From contig QANU01029692.1 of the NCBI GenBank assembly GCA_003254905.1, positions 1-64,000 on the forward strand: DNA of 64,000 nt, given 5' to 3'. This document shows positions 36,771 to 48,109 of this stretch, one piece after another. Both the position numbers and the translations under genes were made by a program. The first letter of the stretch is position 1. Each line of letters begins with the position of its first letter. The notes beneath the pieces are model-generated. The model worked only from the letters and a program-made list of their open reading frames with translations, did no database searches and was not told the origin of the DNA. The stretch comes from Nissolia schottii. Lineage: Eukaryota > Streptophyta > Magnoliopsida > Fabales > Fabaceae.

Positions 36771-37558
36771 TTGGCATATCATGAATAAACTGATCAAAAT
36801 ATGTGGTCATGCCATTTTGTATATAATTTTTATAAATTTTTTATTTGTTAAATTATTAAAAAATTTAACTTGTAAAATGCCAAAAAAATTATAAATTATT
36901 TAAGTTTATGATATAACTTCTCACAAATATTGTATTTAAAATTTTAAATTATTATATTAAATCATATACCACTAATATGTCATATTATATTATAAAATAA
37001 TGATAAAATTTGACAAATTTGACTTTAAAAATTGTTGAAAACAAAAACAATTAATAAAAGAGACATGTGAGAAGCTACCCTTTTAAATACGTTGAGGAGG
37101 GAGTGCTAACCCTTTTAAATATGTCAAACATTTCAAAAAGAATGTAACACGTACTAGAAATAAAATTTTACCATGAAAATTGTTAAAAAAATCATTATTG
37201 ATAATAATATCGCGACTCCTATTATTAAGACACATAATAACAATATTAGCATGATTGTATCTATATAATTATTAAACAAAAATGTTACATATACACTCAA
37301 TTTTATACACTCATACATACATTATTAATAATGCACAAACTTTATTATTATGAGTGCACAAACATTATAAACTTATAGATGATATTTTCAATTATACTTA
37401 ATTAAGTGTCTAAACATTACAAATATTAAAATACAAACTTTATATATATAAGTATAAGATATATGTATGGTGTATATTTTTTGGTGTAGGTGTAACAGAA
37501 CTCATTATTAAAAACCCCTACAATCCCCACTACAAGCAAGTCCCCATGTTATCGCATC
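36770..37558 (+). repeat. 5' flank of Kunitz gene 2
   Basis: This flank is homologous to the later part of unit B (10620-11340): the same AT-rich stretch with ATCATATAC landmarks, GTTGAGGAGGGAGTGC, then TCATTATTGATAATAATATCGCG and AAAAACCCCTACAATCCCC. A MITE interrupts it at 37277-37503 where unit B is empty. Confidence 0.75.
37277..37503. mobile_element. MITE (227 bp) with 9-bp target duplication
   Basis: ATTATTAAA flanks the insert at 37268-37276 and 37504-37512. Unit B has the single-copy site near 11290. Inner inverted ends read TGTTACATATACAC on the left and, complemented, TGTTACACCTACACC on the right. The inside carries TGCACAAACTTTAT and GAGTGCACAAACATTA, which are the landmark words of the ~250-bp satellite. 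The 9-bp duplication suggests a Mutator-like family. No coding capacity. Confidence 0.7.
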
Positions 37559-37566
37559 TATAAATA
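37559..37566 (+). promoter_or_regulatory. TATA box of Kunitz gene 2
   Basis: TATAAATA lies 86 bases before the ATG in the shared context CATCTATAAATAGGTCCTCC. Confidence 0.75.
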
Positions 37567-37644
37567 GGTCCTCCTAGCTACTGCTTACTCACACCACCAA
37601 CTAAACAACAAACAACAAGAGATAGATCAACCCCTAAAGAAGCT

Positions 37645-38241
37645 ATGAAGAGCACTACTACCGCCTCATTTGCCTTCTTCCTTCTCTTTGCCTTTATCTC
37701 ACACCTTCCTTCATCCACACTCGCATTTATCACCGACACCGACGGCAACCTACTTGAAAACGGCGGCTCGTACTATATCCTACCGGTCGTGAGAGGAATG
37801 GGTGGCGGAATCGAAGTAACCGCCACCGGAAAGGAGACTTGCCCACTCACTGTCGTACAAGCACGCTCTGAGGTCTCCAGAGGCCTACCAATTACAATCT
37901 CATCCTTGTTCAGAATTCCTTATCTCCACGAAAACCTTCCTCTGGAGCTCTCATTCTCCGCTGTGCCCACGTGTGCTGACATGCCGTCCAAGTGGACCGT
38001 CGTCAAGGGGATGCCAGAAGGGCCCTCTGTGAAGCTCACCGGCTACGACAACACAGTCGACGGTTGGTTCTACATAAAGAAGTCTTTTATTGACTACAAG
38101 CTTGTCTTCTATCCTCTCTCCACCGATGAGTGCTCCGATATTGGGGTTCACATTGACGATGATGGGAACAGGCGTTTGGTTGCTACTGAAGGAAATTCGT
38201 TATCCGTTATGTTTAAGAAAGTCAGTTCATCTTCAGCGTGA
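37645..38241 (+). CDS. Kunitz-type (STI family) protease inhibitor 2, Arg-Ile reactive bond, three cysteines
   Basis: This intronless gene encodes 198 residues. The signal peptide is residues 1-27. The Kunitz signature spans Ile29-Ile45 (ITDTDGNLL...YYI). The reactive loop SSLFRIPY aligns with SSPYRIRF of soybean STI, so P1 is Arg90 and P1' Ile91, the canonical trypsin-inhibiting bond. Only three family cysteines remain, Cys66, Cys110 and Cys163; the position matching Cys159 of gene 1 is Tyr156. The second disulfide cannot form and Cys163 is left unpaired. Relative to gene 1 it lacks three residues before Cys110. The sequon seen in gene 1 is absent (Lys63). AATAAA lies at 38342-38347. Single-disulfide Kunitz proteins are known in plants, so activity is still possible. 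Confidence 0.93.
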   Translation: MKSTTTASFAFFLLFAFISHLPSSTLAFITDTDGNLLENGGSYYILPVVRGMGGGIEVTATGKETCPLTVVQARSEVSRGLPITISSLFRIPYLHENLPLELSFSAVPTCADMPSKWTVVKGMPEGPSVKLTGYDNTVDGWFYIKKSFIDYKLVFYPLSTDECSDIGVHIDDDGNRRLVATEGNSLSVMFKKVSSSSA

Positions 38242-39463
38242 AACCATAAACTAGGAAAAATCTTGTGCTTTCTTATCGGGTAGTAAGATGTGCAAGTTTA
38301 TGAGGAATAAAGGATTTCCTTGTAACATGACTGAATCACTAAATAAAAGCAGTCTTTCTTTGTAGCTTGAACATAAAAATTAAAAAAAAAACCATCAATA
38401 ATTATTCAATAGAAAAATAAACATTAGTAAACAACTAAACACAGGAATGAATCGAAGACAAAAACATATATGGGTAACAATTTTGTTATTTAAATATATA
38501 TAAACATGTGTATATATCTTATAAGCCTTCTCATAACACATCATATGACTATGACGTATTTTTTGTGTTCAAGGAGTGCTATACTGTGCGCAACAAAGTG
38601 CTTCCAATTAGAGAAGTTAAGTAAAATATGGATAATATTTTTTGAACAATAAACTTACATAACGTATATAGATAATGTATGCAAATATAATAATATGTGA
38701 GTATACATGAGTCTCACAATTACCGTACTCTATAACAACACTTACATGTTGTATTTGCATATGTTATTCACGTATGTGGTATAAATTTATTATCCAAGTA
38801 GCATTACTGACTTAAAAAAAATTAGAAGTATACGGACTGCTTGGCTTTTGTTTTTGGTGTTTGATCGGATTAATGTTTTTTAAGGAAACAAGAAATTGAA
38901 CTTTTATTAATACTATTTATTTATCAAAAGCCTAAAAAGAATAGAAAACAAACAAACATCAATAAAAGTAGAAATCAAATTGACCATAATATTTTTAAAG
39001 CTAATTATACATAGGGGGTGTAAACATACCATATCAATCCAATGAAGCTACGAAATTTCAACTGAACTAACCTATTTGCTTTGGGTCATTGAGTCTAATC
39101 AAATAAAAATCATTTATACTATTTATACACTTAAAAAATTTGACATTTGTGTACGCCTCACATAAAAATAAATATTACAAAATAGAGAAATAAATATGTT
39201 ACAGACTTAACTTAGTCTTGATTTACAACTCTTAGTATCGAGAATGACAAGAATGCACAACATGTCATTCTTTATCACATCTCGCGACAACCAATCGGAG
39301 TGTCAACTATCTCAGATTATCTAGTATATGAACAGTGACCATTACATAATAACAAAAGTCAAAAATCACAATGGACAAATGAATTTTTAGATTTGGGTTC
39401 TTGGTGGGTTGAAGAGAGGACGGGGAGATGGGAGGAAGGGGAAGAATAAGGTATTTTAGTCAT
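38242..39463 (+). repeat. Kunitz gene 2 3' flank, segmentally duplicated
   Basis: This is the counterpart of 13215-14425, AT-rich and non-coding, ending in GTCAT at 39459-39463, the left target duplication of the following element. Confidence 0.85.
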
Positions 39464-41087
39464 TGATGAAAGCCTTTTTAACCACTTTCTCGACGCTTGA
39501 CACGCCTTTAGTTTTGTCACAATCGTGCCAAGTTCGTAGAAAGGTTATCTGCGCTTTTTTCGTTCAAATTAAATATATACCTACTTACGGCTTTCAGATT
39601 CCAAAGGAATCCGATTGCAGTATAGTTGGGTATAGTCGAATCCACAGAGAGTTGCAAAAATACCGTTCTTGAGTTCGTTTAATTAAACAATGGAGTGAAG
39701 GATTTGATAATTTGTTTAATAGTTAAATAAGTAAATAAACTACATAAAAGTAAATAGGAAATAAATCAGAGGTAGTTCCGGAGCTTTGTTGGGAATTTTA
39801 ATCACATCATAGTTTCGTGCATCCAGTTACTTATTACATCGAACTATCAATTGATTGTCCGCCACCAGTTCTTAACTTGTCATCGCTATCACGCATGACA
39901 AGATCACAAGTTTCCTTTGTTAAACTGTCACTTTCGCACACGAGCTTAACAAAGTATGCCAGCATTAATCCAGATGTTAAAACGGCTAACCTTTATCCTG
40001 TTATGGCAACAAGATTAGATGAAATGGTTTAGGTCAGACTCTAATGATTGTAACTCTCGTTCACAACGTTCAAGTCTAGAATCTAGTTAAGCATAATGAT
40101 GTTGATCTTAACTTGGTCATGATTTAATTAGCATAACTTCCGTTCATACAACTAAATCCCAAATCAAGAATCAAAGCATTAAACAAAGACTAGCATTAAG
40201 AGTAAAACCATTCAAGCAAATCATCGGAAAAGAGATAGATTCATATGTAATAGTTACATGGATACAAGCAAACTACAATAATGACCAAAATCGACCAAAA
40301 TCCCAACAAAAAGAGGATTAGGAATCCATCTTACAAGAGAATCTCGGAGGCAAGGTTTAGGAACTTATCATGACACGTGCTCACGCTATCATGGCCATGG
40401 CTTCGCCAAGCTTCCTCGATCTCCGACTCCTTCACAAGCCTCGTCTTTGTTCCTAATCTAACCTAAACTAAACTAAGCTTAAAAATACAAAGAAAATGTG
40501 GAAGAAGTGAAGAATGAAGCGGGGTTGGATGGATGATCTCGAAATGACCTCGACCTCTTCTATTTATAGGCAAAATTTGGGGTCCATCGTTCAGCGGGGT
40601 TGGTACCATCGCTGAGCGATAAGCTCTGAATCGCTGGGCGGCGGCGCACTATCGCTGAGCGGTTGTACTTTTACGCGGTTTCATTAAATGCTCGGCAGCT
40701 TTTTGCAGGGCGGTGCTGACGTGGCACGCAGCTCCAGGCTAGCTCCAGCTGGCTCAATGATTGCGCCAGTGCAAGTTGCTTGCCGACACTAAATCGCTGA
40801 GCGATAAGTGTTCTTCCACTGAGCGAGTTGCTCTTGAGAGCTGAGCGGTTCCTAGCTCCTCGCTGAGTGGTGCCTCGTCCAGAATCTTCTTTTTAAGCTC
40901 TTTTCCAATTCTGCCTTTTTCTTCCTTTCTTCATGGGATTATTCCTTAATTAAACTGCTTGCATCCATCTTCAAAATATATTAGAAATCCTACAAAATAA
41001 GGGAACTTAATTAGATAATTCATTTAAAAACATAACAGATAAGTGTCATTTTGATATGTCAATTTTGTGTAAATTGGGCACTTATTA
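39464..41087 (-). repeat. 3' LTR of the gag-only element
   Basis: This 1624-bp LTR has a minus-strand TATA box near 40560 (TATAAATAGAAG), with GCTGAGC boxes at ~40590-40690 and 40795-40870. Confidence 0.85.
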
Positions 41088-43036
41088 CTCCCCCTGACTT
41101 AAAACCTTGTTTGTCCTCAAACAAGATGTAGTAAAATTATTTTACAAGAGATTGATGCATATGAACATTCGGTGAAATGCAATGAATTGAAATATTTTAG
41201 ACAGTTTAAGCTTGAGACTAGTGAGACACCATAGAACCTGAACAAGTCAAGTGCATCAATTACTTGAATAGCATAAACAAATCACTCTATCCAATGTCTT
41301 TTCCACCAAGGAAATTATCATTTATCGCACAACAGCCAGTGGGCCAATTTGGGGTGAGTGTTTACGCTCAATATCACCATTGAATTACAACAATTCAAAT
41401 TTGTTACCTGTCTCACCATTCAATGCAAAGTATGGTCATGCAAGGATCACAAAGGACTTTTAAAGGGTTGTAATGGGGCTAGGCTACAAACAACATTGGT
41501 TTTTCTGGGTATGCAAATTTTTCCAATTAAGAGAGCATTGAGACCAACTTCTTTATTATCGCCCGTTTCCTTTTTCAACACTTTTTCTTTCTCAGCCCTT
41601 TTGCTTCTTATTTTCTTTTTGTCTCTATCCCCTTTTTCCTTTTCTTCTTTTTGTTTTAGGATAGAAAGTTTCTTTTCTTGATTTTGTTCTTTTTGATTCA
41701 TCTTTTATACATTCCCACTTTTGCCCATCCTTGTCTCCCCCTGACTTAGAATGTTGCACATAATCCAATTTTGAATGCTCTCTTAATTTAGAAATTAAGG
41801 GATAACATTGTTTTTCTTTTTATGGCTCAGGTATTATGAAACAAAAAATTTTCTCATGTTAGGCTCAAATGGGGTGGCAAAGGATGTTCCTAATTAAGGG
41901 TATGCTTTATTTGGCCAAGTGGGTTTAAATTCTAGAGAACAAAATGCCTTGATCATTTCCTATTACTTCCATACAATTTATCAAAATTAGAGACTCATAC
42001 AAATTCAATTGTGCAAAACAATGGTGATTCTCTCTTCTCACTAAGTGTATGGCTCACTCCCTCACATGGGTTTAGGGTTTTATTTCCTTGGTCTCAAATC
42101 ATTTTCAAGGTTATGCTTATGCAACAAGTAGAAATGCATAATGACATGATCATGGTATCTAAGCATGTACTCACAAGATCTATTATAGATACTGAAACAA
42201 GTCAATTCATAAAGTTTTGTTCATGCATCGCCAAGTAAAGTAAACTACTACTTTGTTTTTAAACAAACAAGTCTTAAGTTCATATTAAACTACTAAGGAA
42301 ATTAATTAAGGTGCTAGAAAAATTAAAATGCCCCCTGTTATGGTGAATTTCTTTGAAGTAGCCCTCTTGATGTAGCTTCCTTTTTGCCTTGTTCAAGCTA
42401 CTTCATCTTGCTTCAAGGTTTTGAGGAGATAGAGGCTCATTCTCCTTGAGGAATCATTCTTCATCCTCTAGAGGTGTGTCTCTCCTTTGATGTTGTAGGA
42501 ACTTCATTGGTTGTTCTTCGGCCTGCAAAAACAATCAAAGAAAAATTTCTTTCTTCTAAGTAGCGTTAGAGAGATTATGTTTTTATTTGGAATCCATTTG
42601 TAGATAGAAATTCCTACAATCTTGCCGATAGAAGTCCCCGCTTAAGTGGTCAGAATTTCCCACTAGTGTGGACAGAAGTTTCCACCGTTGTGGTCAGAAT
42701 TTCCCACAATGATTTATAGATTCAAAACAAAACATCTTAAGGTGCTTTTAGAAAAGATTCTTTTCTTAAAATTACTTTTCATTTGTTTTAAACAAATAAA
42801 AATCCTTTTTCAATTAAAACGTGTGCACCTTTCTTAATTGATTGCTTAAAAGGTTAAAAATCTGTCATTAGGTTTAGAAATCAAAAATACTTCAAGTTTA
42901 TCTTAATTGAAAAGGATTAGCATTTTTTTTAATTTCCAAACCTAATTACAAGATTTAGAAGACCTTTTATTTCTTTTTCACCATAACATAAAATATTTTA
43001 ACACCTTAAAATTAATTATCCTTGAAAATAATAAAC

Positions 43037-43392
43037 TACTAATTAATAAAAACTTACATAACTCTGGGTTGCCTCCCAGACAGCGCTTTGTTTAACGTCG
43101 TTAGCCCGACGCATTTAACGTCGTTAGCCCGACGCATTTTTCTTTCTAGCTCTCCTCCTCATCATCAGTTCTTCTCCCATGGCAAGAGTCCTTAGGGTTC
43201 AGCTCCGGATTGGCCGTGAATCTTTNTACTAATTAATAAAAACTTACATAACTCTGGGTTGCCTCCCAGACAGCGCTTTGTTTAACATCGTTAGCCCGAC
43301 GCATTTTTCTTTCTAGCTCTCCTCCTCATCATCAGTTCTTCTCCCATGGCAAGAGTCCTTAGGGTTCAGCTCCGGATTGGCCGTGAATCTTT
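43037..43392. other. Single-N assembly join with duplicated flank
   Basis: Bases 43037-43225 and 43227-43392 repeat the same sequence on either side of an N at 43226. The left copy has an extra tandem 23-bp word (AACGTCGTTAGCCCGACGC core). This is the pattern seen at 337 and probably reflects unmerged overlapping contig ends. It falls at the 3' end of the gag ORF. Confidence 0.7.
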
Positions 43393-44767
43393 TCTTTTTC
43401 AACTCCGCTATATCAGTAGCCAATTGTCCCAATTGTGTTTCTAAGTTCCTAATAGAGGCTTCGTTGTTCTTTTGATTTACCATTGATTGTTGCATAAACT
43501 GATTAAACGTTTCCTCTATTTTGGAAATTGAATGCCCGGGAGGTTGGTTCTGATATGGGCGGGGCGATTGGTACGGCTGTTGTGGAGCTCTGAATGATAG
43601 TCCAGCTTCTTGCCTCCATGGCTGATTAAAATTTTGATTCGGCCCCCTTTGAAAATTGTTCTGATAGGGTGGCCGTGGCTGGTTTTCAAGGAAGTAAACC
43701 TCCTCTTCCCTGAAATAACAAACATTGGACGGGTGATCACCATTACAAATTTCACAGAAAAATACCTGTTGCCTTTTTGCTTCCCGAGCTTCTCTAATTT
43801 GTTTTGGCAACTCATTCATGGCTTTCTTCAACTCGTCCACTTGTTGTTGGAGTTGCTTGTGTTGGGCAAGGATAGCATCGTTGGGTCCCAGCTCAAGCAC
43901 TCCTCCTCTCCTAGGACCTCTGTTGTACTGGCCTTGTTGGTCTGTTAAGGCCATGGAATCAATAATGGAGATGGCCTCCTCCGGCGTCTTGGACATGATT
44001 TGTCCACCGGCGGCAGCATCCAGCATCAGTTTGTGCTGTTGTTGGAGTCCGTTGCGGAAGATGTGGATTTGTGTGAGCGCATCGAACCCATGATTTGGGC
44101 ACTTTCTCAGCATGGATTTGTAACGTTCCCAGGCTTCACATAGACTTTCTCTCGGAGCCTGCACAAATGTAGCAATCGCAGTTTTCAAATCCATAAATTT
44201 AGATTGAGAAAAGTACCTGGCACAAAACTTTTCCTCCAGTTGATCCCAATTTGACAAGATATTTTGTGGCTGATCCAGCAACCACTCCTTTGCTTTTCCA
44301 ATCAAGGTCAGGGGAAACATCCTTAGAAAGATTGATTCTTCGTCGGCCTCGGACATTCCCGCGGTCCCACAGAGTTCATAGAATTTTGTTAAATGAGCAT
44401 ATGGATCCTCATGATCCAAACCTGCAAAGGGGTTAGCATATAACAATTGAACTAAACCATGTTGCATCTAAGGTTTTCTTTGAGCACCAGTAGTCCTGCT
44501 CATTCGAATAATATTTCTAGGGGTAAAATTTACAAGTCCCCTATTGTCACTGGCACCAGTATTGGTGCCAGCTCCAGTGTTACCACCAGCTCCAGTTGTT
44601 TCGGCCATAGTTTCTTCTTGGTTGGTTGAAGAAGTTGATGATGATGTTGTCTCTTGTTCCTCTCTTTGTTCGGCTAAGTGTTTTTTCTTCTTTTTCCTAT
44701 TTTTCCTCGAAGTAGCTTCAATTTCAAGATCAAATAACAATGGTTCTTTTGAAGTTTTACCTCGCAA
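43313..44767 (-). CDS. Gag of the gag-only Ty3/gypsy-like element
   Basis: The minus-strand reading of 384 codons (44467-43313) holds a retrotransposon gag domain: YANPFAGLDHEDPYAHLTKFYELC, IFLRMFPLTLIGKAKEWL, FCARYFSQSKF. A coiled coil (LQQQVDELKKAMNELPKQIREAREA) follows. A C-x2-C-x3-H-x4-C zinc knuckle (CEICNGDHPSNVC), a Gln/Asn/Pro-rich stretch and a second helix (IRNLETQLGQLATDIAELKKK) come after it. Just upstream, 44767-44468 encodes a basic then Ser/Thr/Gly-rich leader that is probably the gag N-terminus. The product would form particles but needs enzymes supplied by another element. Confidence 0.78.
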
Positions 44768-44949
44768 TTGCTAAGAAAAATTCACACTAGCCAAATAAGA
44801 TTAAACAAGAGTTTACAAAGATAAAGGAAAATTTATAAAATAACAAAAATAAAGACTATACACTATATTACAAATATTCACAATTGTTTAATCAAACAAA
44901 ACTCAAGCAATGTATTTTTGGCGCAACTCCCCGGCAACGGCGCCAAATT

Positions 44950-46551
44950 TGATGAAAGCCTTTTTAACCGCTTTCTCGATTCTTGATACAGCTTTAGTTT
45001 TGTCACAACCGTGCCAAGTTCGTAGAAAGGTTGTCTGCGCTTTTGTCGTTCAAATTAAATATATACCTACTTACGGCTTTCAGATTCCAAAGGAATCCGA
45101 TTGCAGTATAGTCGGGTATAGTCGAATCCACAGAGAGTTGCAAAAATACCGTTCTTGAGTTTGTTTAATTAAACAATGGAGTGAAGGATTTGATAATTTG
45201 TTTAATAGTTAAATAAGTAAATAAACTACATAAAAGTAAATAGGAAACAAATCAGAGGTAGTTCCAGAGCTTTGTTGGGAATTTTAATCACATCATAGTT
45301 TCATGCATCCAGTTACTTATTACATCGAACTATCAATTGATTGCCCGCCACCAGTTCTTAACTTGTCATCGCTTTCACGCATGACAAGATCACAGGTTTC
45401 CTTTGTTAAACTGTCACTTTCGCACACGAGCTTAACAAAGTACGCCAACATTAATCCAGATGTTAAAACGGCTAACCTTTATTCCAGTTACGGCAACAAG
45501 ATTAGATGAAATGGTTTAGGTCAGACTCTAATGATTGTAACTCTCGTTCACAACGTTCAAGTCTAGAATCTAGTTAAGCACAATGATGTTGATCTTAACT
45601 TGGTCATGATTTAATTAGCACAACTTCCGTTCATACAACTAAATCCCAAATCAAGAATCAAAGCATTAAACAAAGACTAGCATTAAGAGTAAAATCATTC
45701 AAGCAAATCATCGGAAAAGAGATAGATTCATATGTAATAGTTACATGGATACAAGCAAACTACAATAATGACCAAAATCGACCAAAATCCCAACAAAAAG
45801 AGGATTAGGAATCCATCTTACAAGAGAATCTCGGAGGCAAGGTTTAGGAACTTATCATGACACGTGCTCACGCTATCATGGCCATGGCTTCGCCAAGCTT
45901 CCTCGATCTCCGACTCCTTCACAAGCCTCGTCTTTGTTCCTAATCTAACCTAAACTAAACTAAGCTTAAAAATACAAAGAAAATGTGGAAGAAGTGAAGA
46001 ATGAAGGGGGGTTGGATGGATGATCTCGAAATGGCCTCGGCCTCTTCTATTTATAGGCAAAATTTGGGGTATATCGCTGAGCGATAAGCTCTGAATCGCT
46101 GGGCTGCGGCGCACTATCGCTGAGCGGTTGTACTTTTACATGGTTTCATTAAATGCTTGGCAGCTTTTTGCAGGGCAGTGCTGACGTGGCACACGGCTAT
46201 AGGCTGGCTCCAACTGCTCAATGATTGCGCCGGTGCAAGTTGCTTGCCGACACTAAATCGCTAAGCGATAAGTGTTCTTCCGCTGAGCGAGCTGCTCTTG
46301 AGAGCTGAGCGGTTCCTAGCTCCTCGCTGAGTGGTGCCTCGTCCAGAATCTTCTTTTTAAGCTCTTTTCCAATTCTGCCCTTTTCTTCCTTTCTTCATGA
46401 GATTATTCCTTAATTAAACTGCTTGCATGCATCTTCAAAATATATTAGAAATCCTACAAAATAAGGGAACTTATTTAGATAATTCGTTTAAAAACATAAC
46501 AGATAAGTGCCATTTTGATATGTCAATTTTGTGTAAATTGGGCACTTATCA
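44950..46551 (-). repeat. 5' LTR of the gag-only element
   Basis: This 1602-bp LTR, beside the primer site at 44929-44945, is near-identical to 39464-41087. One GCTGAGC box group is missing relative to the 3' LTR (near 46075). Confidence 0.85.
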
Positions 46552-46995
46552 GTCATTTAAAGCGTAAAACTTGATAAAAATGGGTTAAAGTGCATATTAA
46601 TAAAATGTTAAGGTTGGATTTGCACTTTTGTTAAATTTAGGGGGTTAAGTGCACCTAGACCTTAATTCGGTGGTGGTAAAATGACTTTTTCCCTATATTT
46701 TTTTTACTTCCCATCTTTTTCTTTTTATGGCTAGATTATTTTCAAATCCTTTTTTCATAATATTCCCTTTTAATCTATTTCCTTATTTCATATATTTAAA
46801 TACTTGTTGCACCATTACTGCATCATCACTCCGATGTCGCCAACATGCTTCCATCACTACTTGCACAACGATGCAGCGCCATGTTGCCCTGTTGTAATCC
46901 CATGCTGCTCGTTTCAACCAAATACCTATACAATTGTTCTCCTGACGCCTCTTTTAGCCTCACCATCAACAACAGTGATCCTCTACCACGAACAA
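46552..46995 (+). repeat. Far side of the duplicated Kunitz 3' flank
   Basis: This matches 15898-16345 and shows that the gag-only element lies within the duplicated segment. Homology fades after about 46995. Confidence 0.8.
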
Positions 46996-48109
46996 AACAC
47001 ATTGTCAATCAAATGAATGTCAAAAATTAGGGATGGGTATAGGATACGAGATGTGGGTGTCTCTACAGTGAGAAGCACCCTTCCATCTCCATTTTCTAGA
47101 AACAAAGGATCTAAGAATAGGATATTAATTATAGTGGTGAGATATAGTAAGGAAAATAGAATGTGAGTAAGAGGGGACATCCAATTTTATTGTAGTGATA
47201 GGAGATAATGAGAAAACCGAAACTAACATTTTTAAGATGGTTTACACTATAGAAAAAGAGAAACTAACCTAGCTTAGAAGGTGAAAAAAAATAAATGAGA
47301 GATTGACATCTAAAATAACAGATGATAAAGTTAATTAATATATTATAACAAATATTAGATATATCATTAATCAATTAAGCACCCATAAATAATCTTTGAG
47401 TTTGTTTTGGTGAGTTCTTTTTTTTTTTTTTTTGGTGAGTCGAGTTTAAACTCAACTATACAATTTCTAATTTTAAATAAAAATATCTTGTTTGAAAATG
47501 AATATAATAGAAATAGAAACATAATAGAATTGGTTTTATTTTAAAATGAATATTTCAATTCATCAATCATACTATTGTAAACACATTATAAATAGAAAAA
47601 AGCTAAAGGCCAATTTTTTCTTTTGTGCAAGAGTTGTGTTGATAAAATAGGTATGTTATTTGGCTTCTACTTTGTTTGTTTTGTGATTGTGAGATTGTTA
47701 GGTGGACAGAGTTTTGCACTTTCTTTATTTTGCATATGTTGGGAGTACATTTATTGTACAAATTAGTGAACTCAGTTGCTTATGAATAGATTAAGAGAAT
47801 TGTGAGCATGACACCTCATCAAATTAAATTATGTGGTATCATGTTATATGTGTGCATTAGAATTTGTATATTATAATAGATATCAACGATGTTATTTGAA
47901 CACCGCATATACACAAACACCCTAGAATTATCGTATAATAATTGAAAATAAAATAAAATTATTGTATTTAGTACAATGAGTAACAATTATGAAGTGAACA
48001 GTATTAAAACTTGTGCATATGGTATAATGAGTAACGTATTATGATTGTACCAAACTTTAATACGAGTGTAGACTCTACAATATATGTGAGAGAAAAAACT
48101 TAGTGTCTA
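46996..48109. other. AT-rich non-coding DNA
   Basis: No gene is supported. The sequence is AT-rich with a poly-T run near 47420. Confidence 0.6.

Larger units (their letters stand above)
39464..46551 (-). mobile_element. Gag-only Ty3/gypsy-like element (Athila/Tat-type primer site), 7.1 kb
   Basis: This minus-strand element has a 5' LTR at 44950-46551 and a 3' LTR at 39464-41087. GTCAT flanks it at 39459-39463 and 46552-46556. The primer site at 44929-44945 (minus strand TGGCGCCGTTGCCGGGG) fits plant tRNA-Asp, as in Athila/Tat elements. A purine tract (minus strand, AGTCAGGGGGAGT) abuts the 3' LTR. The 3.9-kb interior carries gag but no recognisable protease, reverse transcriptase or integrase. 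It therefore looks non-autonomous, of the 'terminal repeat with gag' kind. The LTRs differ by roughly 2-3% by eye plus one larger indel, so the insertion is relatively young. An assembly join lies in the interior. Confidence 0.82.

Noticed and set aside
41358-42238. Small open frames in the interior of the gag-only element
   Set aside because: Pyrimidine-rich non-coding interior; equivalent sequence in the element at 5300-6860 does not keep these frames.
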